Positions 12,049 through 24,849 of a stretch of 64,000 bases of DNA are shown here, in pieces. The stretch comes from Colletes latitarsis. Lineage: Eukaryota; Arthropoda; Insecta; Hymenoptera; Colletidae. A model generated the notes under the pieces. The model saw only the letters and a program-made list of their open reading frames with translations. It was not told the DNA's origin and did no database searches. The DNA is taken from contig NW_027488368.1 in assembly GCF_051014445.1 (NCBI RefSeq), positions 22,480,001 to 22,544,000 of the forward strand, in the 5' to 3' direction. Every line of letters begins with the position of its first letter. Position 1 is the stretch's first letter. A program made the translations under genes and the position numbers.

Positions 12049-13952
12049 ACACTGAAACAATCAATTAAACCTGGTCTTGATAAATATTTTAGAGGATAAC
12101 GCATGTTAAGTCTGGGATTGGTCTGGGATTTGACCTTATCCGACTCATACTTTCGCACACTTCACATACTCGTTGAACAGATCCTGGGTTATTTTCTGGT
12201 TTGGATCACATAGTAATGTGGTAACACACTGAAACAGTCGATTAAACCTGGTTTCCATCATTACCTTAGAGGACAACGCAAGTTAGGTCTGGGACAGGTC
12301 TGGGATTTGCCCTCATCAGGCTCATACTTTCGCGTTTTTCACATACTTGTTGAACAGATCCTGGGGTTTCTCTGGTTTGGATCACGAAGTAGTGAGTTAC
12401 CACACTGACACAGTCCATTAAACCTGGTTTCGCTCAATATTTTAGAAGATAACGCATGTTAGGTCTAGGTTAGGCCTGGGATTTGCCCTCATCAGGGTCA
12501 TACTTTCGCAGTTTTAACATGCATGTTGACCTGATCGAGAGTTTTTTCTGCTTTGGATCACGTAGTAAAGTGGTACCACACTAAAACAGTCAATTAAACC
12601 TGGTTTCGATCAATATTTCAGAGGATAACGCAGGTTAGGTCTGGGATAGGTCTAGGATTTGCCCTCATCAGGCCCATTCATTCGCATATTTCTCATACTT
12701 GATGGCTAGATCCTGGGCTTTTTCTGGATTGCATCACGTAGTAATGTGGGACCACACTGAAACAATCAATTAAACCTGGTCTTGATAAATATTTTAGAGG
12801 ATAACGCATGTTAGGTCTGGGTTAGGTCTAGGATATGCCCCCATCAGGCTCATACTTTCGCATATTTCTCATACTTCATGGCTAGATCCTGGGCTGTTTC
12901 TGGATTGTATCACGTAGTAATGTGGTACCACGCTGAAACAGTCAATGAAACCTAGTTTTCATCAATATTTTGGAGGACAACGCAAGTTAGGTCTAGGTAA
13001 GGCCTGAGATTTTCACTGATCAGACTCATACTTTCGCAGTCTTCACATACTTGTTGAACGGATCCTGGGTTTATTCTGGTTTGGATCACGTAGTAATGTG
13101 GTACCACACTGAAACGGTCAATTAAACCTGGTTTCGATCATTATTTTAGAGGATAACGCAAGTTAGGTCTGGGATAGGTCTGGTATTTGCCCTCATCAGG
13201 CTCATACTTTCGCGTTTTTCACATACTTGTTGAACAGATCATGGGTTTTTTCTGCTTTGGGTCACGTAGTAGTGTGATACCACACTGAAACAGTGGATTA
13301 AACCTGGTTTCGATGAATATTTTAGAGGATAACGCATGTGAGGTCTAGGTTAGCCCTGGGATTTTTACTCATCAGACTCATACTTTCGCATTCTTCACAT
13401 ACTTATTGAACTGATCCTGGGTTTTTTCTGGTTTGGATCATGTAGTAATGTGGTACCACACTGAAACAGTCGATTAAACCTGGTTTCGATCAATATGTTA
13501 GAGGATAACGCAAGTTAAGTCTGGGATTGGTCTGGGATTTGACCTCATCCGACTCATACTTTCGCACACTTCACATACTCGTTGAACAGATCCTGGGTTA
13601 TTTTCTGGTTTGGATCACATAGTAATGTGGTAACACACTGAAACAGTCGATTAAACCTGGTTTCCATCATTATCTTAGAGGACAACGCAAGTTAGGTCTG
13701 GGACAGGTCTGGGATTTGCCCTCATCAGGCTCATACTTTCGCATTCTTCACATACTTGTTGAACGGATCCTGGGTTTTTTCTCGTTTTGATGACGTAGTA
13801 ATGTGTGTCCACACTGAAACAATCAATTAAACCTGGTCTTGATAAATATTTTAGAGGATAACGCATTTTAGGTCTGGGATAGGTCTGGGATTTGCCCTCA
13901 TCAGACTCATACTTTCGCACACTTCACATACTCGTTGAACAGATCCTGGGTT
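12049..13952. repeat. heterogeneous monomers with an 8-monomer echo
   Basis: Ordinary monomers. A short stretch around 12105-12335, marked by 'aagtctgggattggtctggg' and 'ttccatcattaYcttagagg', reappears around 13514-13744, about eight monomers on. No gene is visible. Confidence 0.7.
13827..13952. repeat. short monomer with a 50-bp internal deletion
   Basis: The landmark 'ttaaacctg' occurs at 13827 and next at 13953, only 126 bp apart, while neighbours on both sides are 176 bp apart. The text goes directly from 'cctgggttt' to 'taaacctgatc', so the segment with the GGTACC palindrome and 'gaaacaatcaat' is missing. The short T run at the join is consistent with slippage or microhomology joining. 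Confidence 0.9.
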
Positions 13953-14396
13953 TTAAACCTGATCTTGATAAATATTTTAGAGGCTAACGCATGTTAGGTC
14001 TGGGATAGGTCTGGGATTTGCCCCCATCAGGCTCATACTTTCGCATATTTCTCATACTTCATGGCTAGATCCTGGGCTTTTTCTGGATTGCGTCACGTAG
14101 TAATGAAGTACAACACTGAAACAGTCAATTAAACCTGGTTTCCATCAATATCTTAGAGGACAACGCAAGTTAGGTCTGGGATAGGTCTGGGATTTGCCCT
14201 CATCAGGCTCATACTTTCGCGTTTTTCACATACTTGTTGAACAGATCCTGGGTTTTTTCTGGTTTGTATCACGTAGTAGTGTGGTACCACACTGAAACAA
14301 TCGATTAAACCTGGTTTCAATCAATATTTTAGAGGATAACGCAAGTTAGGTCTGGGATAGGTCTGGGATTTGACCTCATCAGACTCATACTTTCGC

Positions 14397-15345
14397 ACAC
14401 TTCACATACTCGTTGAACAGATCCTGGGTTATTTTCTGGTTTGGATCACATAGTAATGTGCTACCACACTGAAACAGTCGATTAAACCAGGTTTCGATCA
14501 ATATTTTAGAGAATAATTCATGTGATGTCTAGGTTAGGTCTGGGATATGCTCTCATCAGGCTCATTCTTTCGCATATTTCTCATACATGTTGGAGGGATC
14601 CTGGGTTTTTTCTGGTTTGGATCACGTAGTAATGTGGGACCACAGTGAAACAATCAATTAAACCTGGTCTTCATAAATATTTTAGAGGATAACGCATGTT
14701 AGGTCTGGGTTAGGTCTAGGATATGCCCCATCAGGCTCATACTTTCGCATATTTCTCGTACTTCATGGCTAGATCCTGGGCTGTTTCTGGATTGTATCAC
14801 GTAGTAATGTGGTACCACGCTGATACAGTCACTTAAACCTGGTTTCAATCAATATTTTAGAGGATAACGCATGTTAGGCCTAGGTTAGGTCTGGGATTTT
14901 CACTCATCAGACTCATACTTTCTCATTCTTCACATACTTGTTGAACGGATCCTGGGTTTTTTCTGATTTGGATCACGTAGTAATGTGGGACCACACTGAA
15001 ACAGTTCATTAAACCTGGTTTCGCTCAATATTTTAGAGGATAACGCATGTTAGGTCTAGGTTAGGTCTGGGATTTGCTCTCATCAGGCTCATTCTTTCGC
15101 ATATTTCTCTTACTTGATGGCTAGATCCTGGGCTTTTTCTGGATTGCATCACGTAGTAATGTAGTACCACACTGAAACAGTCAATAAAACCTGGTTTTCA
15201 TAAATATTTAAGTGGACAACGCAAGTTAGGTCTAGGTTGGGCCTGAGATTTTCACTGATCAGACTCATACTTTCGCATTCTTCACATACTTGTTGAACGG
15301 ATCCTGGGTTTTTTCTGGTTTGGATCACGTAGTAATGTGGTACCA
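14397..15345. repeat. higher-order block J, copy 2
   Basis: Copy of 11100-12048. The preceding monomers match about 10980-11095 at 3121 bp, exactly one monomer less, so one monomer was gained or lost just before this block. Confidence 0.73.
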
Positions 15346-18300
15346 CACTGAAACGGTCAATTAAACCTGGTTTCGATCATTATTTTAGAGGATAACGCAA
15401 GTTAAGCCTGGGATTGGTCTGGGATTTGACCTCATCCGACTCATACTTTCGCACACTTCACATACTCGTTGAACAGATCCTGGGTTATTTTCTGGTTTGG
15501 ATCACATAGTAATGTGGTACCACACTGAAACAGTCGATTAAACCAGGTTTCGATCAATATTTTTGAGGATAACGCATGTTAGGTCTAGGTAGGGCCTGAG
15601 ATTTTCACTGATCAGACTCATACTTTCGCATTCTTCACATACTTGTTGAACGGATCCTGGGTTTTTTCTGGTTTGGATCACGTAGTAGTGTGATACCACA
15701 CTGAAACAGTCGATTAAACCTGGTTTCGATCAATATTTAAGAGGATAACGCAAGCTAAGTCTGGGATTGGTCTGGGATTTGACCTCATCAGACTCATACT
15801 TTCGCACACTTCACATACTCGTTGAACAGATCCTGGGTTATTTTCTGGTTTGGATCACATAGTAATGTGGTACCACACTGAAACAGTCGATTAAACCAGG
15901 TTTCGATCAATATTTTTGAGGATAACGCATGTTAGGTCTAGGTTAGGACTGGGATTTTCACTCATCAGACTCATACTTTCGCATTCTTCACAGACTTGTT
16001 GAACGGATCCTGGGTTTTTTCTGGTTTGAATCACGTAGTAATGTGGGACCACACTGAAACAGTCAATTAAACCTGGTTTCGATTAATATTTTAGAGAATA
16101 ATTCATGTTATGTCTAGGTTAGGACTGGGATTTGCTCTCATCAGGCTCATTCTTTCGCATATTTCTCATACTTCATGGCTAGATCCTGGGCTTTTTCTGG
16201 ATTGCATCACGTAGTAATGAAGTACAACACTGAAGCAGTCAATTAAACGTGGTTTCCATCAATATCTTAGAGGACAACGCAAGTTAGGTCTGGGATAGGT
16301 CTGGGATTTGCCCTCATCAGGCTCATACTTTCGCGTTTTTCACATACTTGTTGAACAGATCCTGGGTTTTTTCTGGTTTGTATCACGTAGTAGTGTGGTA
16401 CCACACTGAAACAGTCCATGAAACCTGGGTTGGATCAATATTTTAGAGGATAACGCATGTTAGGTCTAGGTTAGCCCTGGGATTTTCACTCATTAGACTC
16501 ATACTTTCGCAATCTTCACATACTTGTTGAACTGATCCTGGGCTTTTTCTGGTTTGGATCACATAGTAATGAGGTACCACACTGAAACAGTCGATTAAAC
16601 CAGGTTTCGATCAATATTTTAGAGAATAATTCATGTGATGTCTAGGTTAGGTCTGGGATTTGCTCTCATCAGGCTCATTCTTTCGCATATTTCTCATACT
16701 TGATGGCTAGATCCTGGGCTTTTTCTGGATTGCATCACGTAGTAATGTAGTACCACACTGAAACAGTCAATGAAACCTGGTTTTCATCAATATTTTAGAG
16801 GACAACGCAAGTTAGGTCTAGGTAAGGCCTGAGATTTTCACTGACCAGACTCATACTTTCGCATTCTTCACATACTTGTTGAACGGATCCTGGGTTTTTT
16901 CTGGTTTGGATCACGTAGTAATGTGGGACCACACTGAAACAGTCAATTAAACCTGGTTTCGATCAATATTTTAGAGAATAATTCATGTTAGGTCTAGGTT
17001 AGGTCTGGGATTTGCTCTCACCAGGCTCATTCTTTCGCATATTTCTCATACTTCATGGCTGGATCCTGGGCTATTTCTGGATTGGATCACGTAGTAATGT
17101 GGTACCACACTGAAACGGTCAATTAAACCTGGTTTTGATGAATATTTTAGAGAATAATTCATGTTAGGTCTGGGATTTGCCCTCATCAGGCTTATTCTTT
17201 CGCATATTTCTCATACTTGACGGCTAGATCCTGGACTTTTTCTGGATTGCATCACGTAGTAATGAAGTACAACACTGAAACACTCAATTAAACCTGGTTT
17301 CGATCAATATTATTGAGGATAACGCATGTTAGGTCTAGGTTAGGCCTGGGATTTTCACTCATCAGACTCATACTTTCGCATTCATCACATATTTGTTGAA
17401 CGGATCTGGGGTTTTTTCTGGTGTGGATCACGTAGTAATGTGGGACCACACTGAAACAATCAATTAAACCAGATCTTGATAAATATTGTAGAGGATAACG
17501 CATGTTAGGTCTAGGTTAGGTCTGGGATTTGCTCTCATCAGGCTCATTCTTTCTCATATTTCTCATACTTGACGGCTAGATCCTGGGCTTTTTCTGGATT
17601 GCATCACGTAGTAATGAAGTACAACACTGAAACAGTCAATTAAACCTGGTTTCGATCAATATTTTAGAGAATAATTCATGTTAGGTCTAGGTTAGGTCTG
17701 GGATTTGCTCTCATCAGGCTCATTCTTTCGCATATTTCTCATACTTCATGGCTGGATCCTGGGCTATTTCTGGATTGGATCACGTAGTAATGTGGGACCA
17801 CACTGAAACAGTCAATTAAACCTGGTCTTGATGAATATTTTAGAGGATAACGCATGTTAAGTCTGGGTCAGGTCTAGAATTTGCCCTCATCATGCTCATA
17901 CTTTCGCATCTTTCTCATACATCATGGCTAGATCCTGGGCTATTTCTGGATTGTGTCACGTAGTAATGTGGTACCACGCTGAAACAGTCGATTAAACCTG
18001 GTTCCGATCAATATATTAGAGGATAACGCAAGTTAAGTCTGGTATAGGTCTGGGATTTGACCTCATCAGACTCATACTTTCGCGTTTTTCACAAATTTGT
18101 TGAACAGATCCGGGGTTTTTTCTGGTTTGGATCACGTAGTAGTTTGGTACCACACTGAAACAGTCCATTAAACCTGGTTTGGTCAATATTTTAGAGGATA
18201 ACGCATGTTAGGTCTAGGTTAGGTCTGGGATTTTCACTGACCAGACTCATACTTTCGCATTCTTCACATACTTGTTGAACGGATCCTGGGTTTTTTCTGG

Positions 18301-19061
18301 TTTGGATCACGTAGTAATGTGGGACCACACTGAAACAGTCAATTAAACCTGGTTTCGATCAATATTTTAGAGAATAATTCATGTTAGGTCTAGGTTAGGT
18401 CTGGGATTTGCTCTCATCAGGCTCATTCTTTCGCATATTCCTCATACTTGACGGCTAGATCCTGGGCTTTTGCTCGATTGCATCACGTAGTAATGAAGTA
18501 CAACACTGAAACAGTCAATTAAACCCGGTTTCCATCAATATTTTAGAGGACAACGCATGTTAGGTCTAGGTTAGGCCTGGGATTTGCCCTCATCAGGGTC
18601 ACACTTTCGCAGTATTAACATACGTGTTGACCTGATCGAGGGTTTTTTCTGCTTTGGATCAGGTAGTAAAGTGGTACCACACTGAAACAGTCCATTAAAC
18701 CTGGTTTGGATCAATATTTTAGAGGATAACGCATGTTAGGTCTAGGTTAGCCCTGGGATTTTCACTCATCAGACTCATACTTTCGCATTCTTCACATGCT
18801 TGTTGAACGGATCCTGGGCTTTTTCTGGTTTCGTTCACGTAGTAATGTGGTACCACACTGAAACATTCAATTAAACCTGATCTTGATAAATATTTGAGAG
18901 GATAACGCATGTTAGATTTGGGTTAAGTCTAGGATTTGCCCTCATCAGGCTCATACTTTCGCATATTTCTCATACTTCATGGCTAGATCCTGGGCTATTT
19001 CTAGATTAGATCACGTAGTAATGTGGTACCACACTGAAACAGTCAATTAAACCTGGTTTCG
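15346..19061. repeat. heterogeneous monomers
   Basis: Mixed ordinary monomers. One monomer around 17123-17287 is 165 bp long: 'ttaggtctggg' replaces 'ttaggtctaggttaggtctg', an 11-bp loss inside the TTAGG cluster. Near 18180 a 2-bp shortened 'ggtttggtcaatatt' variant appears and is shared with the block that follows. No gene is visible. Confidence 0.78.
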
Positions 19062-20158
19062 ATCAATATCTTAGAGGACAACGCAAGTTAGGTCTGGGAT
19101 AGGTCTTGGATTTGCCCTCATCAGGCTCATACTTTCGCGTTTTTCACATACTTTTTGAACAGATCCTGGGTTTTTTCTGGTTTGGATCACGTAGTAGTTT
19201 GGTACCACACTGAAACAGTCCATTAAACCTGGTTTGGTCAATATTTTAGAGGAAAACGCATGTTAGGTCTAGGTTAGGTCTGGGAATTTCACTCATCAGA
19301 CTCATACTTTCGCATTCTTCACATACTTGTTGAACGGATCCTGGGTTTTTTCCGGTTTGGATCACGTAGTAATGTGGTACCACACTGAAACAGTCGATTA
19401 AACCTGGTTTCGATCAATATTTTAGAGGATAACGCAAGTTAAGTCTGGGATTGGTCTGGGATTTGACCTCATCAGACTCATACTTTCGCACACTTCACAT
19501 ACTCGTTGAACAGATCCTGGGTTATTTTCTGGTTTGGATCACATAGTAATGTGGTACCACACTGAAACAGTCGATTATACCAGGTTTCGATCAATATTTT
19601 TGAGGATAACGCATGTTAGGTCTAGGTTAGGCCTGGGATTTTCACTCATCAGACTCATACTTTCGCATTCTTCACATACTTGTTGAACGGATCCTGTGCT
19701 TTTTCTGGTTTGGATCACGTAGTAATGTGGTACCACACTGAAACAGTCGATTAAACCTGGTTTCGATCAATATTTTAGAGGATAACGCATGTTAGGTCTA
19801 GGTTAGCCCTGGGATTTTCACTCATCAGACTCTTACTTTCGCATTCTTCACATACTTGTTGAACGGATCCTGGGTTTTTTCTGGTTTGGATCACGTAGTA
19901 ATGTGGTACCACACTGAAACAGTCGATTAAACCTGGTTTCGATCAATATTTTAGAGGATAACGCATGTTAGGTCTAGGTTAGCCCTGGGATTTTCACTCA
20001 TCAGACTCATACTTTCGCGTTTTTCACATACTTTTTGAACAGATCCTGGGTTTTTTCTGGTTTGGATCACGTAGTAGTGTGGTACCACACTGAAACAGTC
20101 CATTAAACCTGGTTCGGAGCAATATTTTAGAGGATAACGCATGTTAGGTCTAGGTTAG
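19062..20158. repeat. recent duplication block C, copy 1
   Basis: About 1097 bp (6.2 monomers) repeated at 20822-21918, exactly 1760 bp (10 monomers) downstream. Reading both copies side by side I found one difference: 'ggaaaacgca' near 19251 versus 'ggataacgca' near 21011. Rare shared variants such as 'tcttactttcgc' and 'ggttcggagc' confirm copying rather than chance similarity. Confidence 0.95.
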
Positions 20159-20821
20159 GTCTGGGATTTTCACTCATCAGACCCATACTTTCGCATTCTT
20201 CACATACTTGTTGAACGGATCCTGTGTTTTTCTGGTTTGGATCACGTAGTAATGTGGTGCCACACTGAAACAGTCGATTAAACCTGGTTTCGATCAATAT
20301 TTTAGAGGATAACGCATGTTAGGTCTAGGTTAGCCCTGGGATTTTCACTCATCAGACTCATACTTTCCCACACTTCACATACTCGTTGAACAGATCCTGG
20401 GATATTTTCTGGTTTGGATCACATAGTAATGTGGTACCACTATGAAACAGTCGATTAAACCAGGTTTCGATCAATACTTTTGAGGATAACGCATGTTAGG
20501 TCTGGGTTAGGTCTGGGATTTGCCCTCATCAGGCTCATACTTTCCGCGTTTTTCACATACTTGTTTAACAGATCCTGGGTTTTTTCTGGTTTGGATCACG
20601 TTGTAGTGTGGACCACTCTGAAACAATCAATTAAACCTGATCTTGATAAATATTTTAGAGGATAACGCATGTTAGGTCTGGGATAGGTCTGGGATTTGCC
20701 CCCATCAGGCTCATACTTTCGCATATTTCTCATACTTCATGGCTAGATCCTGGGCTTTTTCTGGATTGCATCACGTAGTAATGAAGTACAACACTGAAAC
20801 AGTCAATTAAACCTGGTTTCC
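20159..20821. repeat. spacer of about four monomers between the block C copies
   Basis: Ordinary monomers not repeated after copy 2. The 61-codon plus-strand frame at 20480-20665 is satellite sequence and not a gene. Confidence 0.85.
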
Positions 20822-21918
20822 ATCAATATCTTAGAGGACAACGCAAGTTAGGTCTGGGATAGGTCTTGGATTTGCCCTCATCAGGCTCATACTTTCGCGT
20901 TTTTCACATACTTTTTGAACAGATCCTGGGTTTTTTCTGGTTTGGATCACGTAGTAGTTTGGTACCACACTGAAACAGTCCATTAAACCTGGTTTGGTCA
21001 ATATTTTAGAGGATAACGCATGTTAGGTCTAGGTTAGGTCTGGGAATTTCACTCATCAGACTCATACTTTCGCATTCTTCACATACTTGTTGAACGGATC
21101 CTGGGTTTTTTCCGGTTTGGATCACGTAGTAATGTGGTACCACACTGAAACAGTCGATTAAACCTGGTTTCGATCAATATTTTAGAGGATAACGCAAGTT
21201 AAGTCTGGGATTGGTCTGGGATTTGACCTCATCAGACTCATACTTTCGCACACTTCACATACTCGTTGAACAGATCCTGGGTTATTTTCTGGTTTGGATC
21301 ACATAGTAATGTGGTACCACACTGAAACAGTCGATTATACCAGGTTTCGATCAATATTTTTGAGGATAACGCATGTTAGGTCTAGGTTAGGCCTGGGATT
21401 TTCACTCATCAGACTCATACTTTCGCATTCTTCACATACTTGTTGAACGGATCCTGTGCTTTTTCTGGTTTGGATCACGTAGTAATGTGGTACCACACTG
21501 AAACAGTCGATTAAACCTGGTTTCGATCAATATTTTAGAGGATAACGCATGTTAGGTCTAGGTTAGCCCTGGGATTTTCACTCATCAGACTCTTACTTTC
21601 GCATTCTTCACATACTTGTTGAACGGATCCTGGGTTTTTTCTGGTTTGGATCACGTAGTAATGTGGTACCACACTGAAACAGTCGATTAAACCTGGTTTC
21701 GATCAATATTTTAGAGGATAACGCATGTTAGGTCTAGGTTAGCCCTGGGATTTTCACTCATCAGACTCATACTTTCGCGTTTTTCACATACTTTTTGAAC
21801 AGATCCTGGGTTTTTTCTGGTTTGGATCACGTAGTAGTGTGGTACCACACTGAAACAGTCCATTAAACCTGGTTCGGAGCAATATTTTAGAGGATAACGC
21901 ATGTTAGGTCTAGGTTAG
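20822..21918. repeat. recent duplication block C, copy 2
   Basis: Near-perfect copy of 19062-20158. The match starts at 'atcaatatcttagagg' and ends at 'ggtctaggttag', where copy 1 continues 'gtctggg' and copy 2 'ccctggg'. Confidence 0.95.
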
Positions 21919-24849
21919 CCCTGGGATTTTCACTCATCAGACTCATACTTTCGCAATCTTCACATACTTGTTGAACTGATCCTGGGTTTTTTCTGGCTTG
22001 GATCACGTAGTAATGTGGTACCACACTGAAACAGTCGATTAAACCTGGTTTCGATCAATATTTTAGAGGATAACGCAAGTTAGGTCTGGGATAGGTCTGG
22101 GATTTTCACTCATCAGACTCATACTTTCGCATTCTTCACATACTTGTTGAACGGATTCTGTGCTTTTTCTGGTTCGGATCACGTAGTAATGAGGTACCAC
22201 ACTGAAACAGTCGATTAAACCTGGTTTCGCTCAATATTTTAGAGGATAACGCATGTTAGGTCTAGGTTAGGTCTGGGATTTGCTCTCATCAGGCTCATAC
22301 TTTCGCATATTTCTCATACTTGACGGGTAGATCCTGGGCTTTTTCTCGATTGCATCACGTAGTAATGAAGTACAACACTGAAACAGTCAATTAAACCTGG
22401 TTTCCATCAATATTTTAGAGGACAACGCATGTTAGGTCTATGTTAGGCCTGGGATTTGCCCTCATCAGGGTCATACTTTCGCATTCTTCACATACTTGTT
22501 GAACGGATCCTGTGTTTTTTCTGGTTTGGATCACGTAGTAATATGGGACCACACTGAAACAGTCAATTAAACCTGGTCTCGATCAATATTTTAGAGAATA
22601 ATTCATGTTAGGTCTAGGTTAGGTCTGGGATTTGCTCTCATCAGGCTCATTCTTTCGCATATTTCTCATACTTGATGGCTAGATCCTGGGCTTTGTCTGG
22701 ATTGGATCACGTAGTATTGTGGTACCACACTGAAACACTAAATTAAACCTGGTTTCCATCAATATTTTATAGGATAACGCATGTTTGGTCTGGGATAGGT
22801 CTGGGATTTGCTCTCATCAGACTCGTACTTTCGCATATTTCTCATACTTGATGGCCAGATCCTGGGTTTTTTCTGGTTTGGATCGTGTAGTAATGTGGTA
22901 CCACACTGAAACAGTCCATTAAACCTGGTTTCGATCAATATTTTAGAGAATAATTCATGTTAGGTCTAGGTTTGGTCTGGGATTTGCTATCATCAGGCTC
23001 ATTCTTTCGCATATTTCTCATACTTGATGGCTAGATCCTAGGCATTTTCTGGATTGCATCACCTAGTAATGTAGTACCACACTGAAACAGTCAATAAAAC
23101 CTGGTTTCTATCAATATTTTAGAGAATAATTTATGTTAGGCCTAGGTTAGGTCTGGGATTTGCTCTCATCAGACTCATTCTTTCGCATATTTCTCATACT
23201 TGATGGCTAGATCCGGGCTTTTTCTGGAGTGCACCACGTAGTAATGTAGTACAACACTGAAAGAGTCAATTAAACCTGGTTTCCATCAATATTTTAGAGG
23301 ACAACGCATGTTAGGTCTAGGTTAGGCCTGGGATTTGCCCTCATCAGGGTCATACTTTCACAGTTTTAACATACATGTTTACCTGATCGAGGGTTTTTTC
23401 TGCTTTGGATCACGTAGTGAAGTGGTACCACACTAAAACAGTCAATTAAACCTGGTTTCGATAAATATTTTAGAGGACAACGCATGTTACGTCTAGGTGA
23501 GGTCTGGGATTTGCTCTCATCAGGCTCATACTTTCGCATATTTCTCATTCTTGTTGGCCAGATCCTGGGCTTCCACTGGTTTGGATCACGCAGTAATGTG
23601 ATGCCACACTGAAACAGTCAATTAAACCTGGTCTTGATAAATATTTTAGAGGATAACGCATGTTATGTCTAGGTTAGGCCTGGGATTTTCCCTAATCAGG
23701 CTCATAATTTCGCATATTTCTCATACTTCATGGCTATATCCTGGGCTTTGTCTGGATTGGATCACGTAGCAATGTGGTACCACACTGATACAGTCCATTA
23801 AACCTGGTTTCGATCAATATTTTATAGGAGAGCGCATGTTAGGTCTGGGATAGGTCTGGGATTTGCCCTTAACAGACTCATGCTTTCGCATTCTTCACAT
23901 ACTTGTTGAACGGATCCTGGGTTTTTTCTGGTTTGGACCACGTAGTAATGTGGTACCACACAGAAACAGTCCATTAAACCTGGTTTCGATCAATATTTCA
24001 GAGAATAATTCATGTTAGGTCTAGGTTTGGTCTGGGATTTGCTCACATAAGGCTCATTCTTTCGCATATTTCTCATACTTGATGGCTAGATCCTAGGCTT
24101 TTTCTGGATTGCATCACGTAGTAATGTAGTACCACACTGAAACAGTCAATAAAACCTGGATTCCATCAATATTTTAGAGGACAGCTCATGTTAGGTCTAG
24201 GTTAGGCATGGGATTTGCCCTCATCAGTGTCATACTTTTGCAGTTTTAACATATATGTTGCCCTAATCGAGGGTATTTTCTGCTTTGGATCACGTAGCAA
24301 AGTGGTACCACACTAAAACAGTCAATTAAACCTGGTTTCGATAATTATTATAGAGGACAACGCAAGTTATGCCTGGGATAGGCCTGGGATTTGTCCTCAT
24401 CAGTGTCTTACTTTTGCAGTTTAAACATATATGTTGCCCTAATCGACGGTCTTTTCTGCTTTGGATCACGCAGTAATGTGGTACCACACTGCAACATTCC
24501 ACTAAACCTGGTTTCGATCAATATTTTAGAGGATAACGCATGTTATGTCTAGGTTAGGCCTGGGATTTGCCCTCATCAGACTCATACTTATGCATTCTTC
24601 ACATACTTGTTAAACAGATCCTGGGTTTTTTTCTGGTTTGGATCACGTAGTAATGTGGTACCACACTGAAACAGTCGATTAATCCTGGTTTCGATCAATA
24701 TTATTGAGGATAACGCATGTTAGGTCTGGGATAGGTCTGGGATTTGCCCTCATCAGACTCGTACTTTCGCATATTTCTCATAATTGATGGCAAGATTCTG
24801 GGCCTTTTCTGGTTTGGATCACGTAGTAAAGTGGTACCACACTAAAACA
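21919..24849. repeat. heterogeneous monomers; transition zone
   Basis: Mixed monomers in which left-hand variants ('gtgggaccacac', 'gaagtacaacac') fade out and right-hand variants begin. The first monomer with 'cttccactggtttggatc' and 'gtgatgccacac' is near 23570. The 'gacctgatcgaggg' type gives way to 'cctaatcgaggg' from about 24249. No gene is visible. Confidence 0.78.

Noticed and set aside
20101..20130. tRNA-derived origin, from B-box-like 'ggtttcgatca' / 'ggttcggagc' strings
   Set aside because: The common form has an extra T relative to the B-box, there is no convincing A-box at the right distance, and no cloverleaf can be drawn.
20480..20665. 61-codon plus-strand frame
   Set aside because: It consists entirely of satellite monomer sequence and is not kept in neighbouring monomers.
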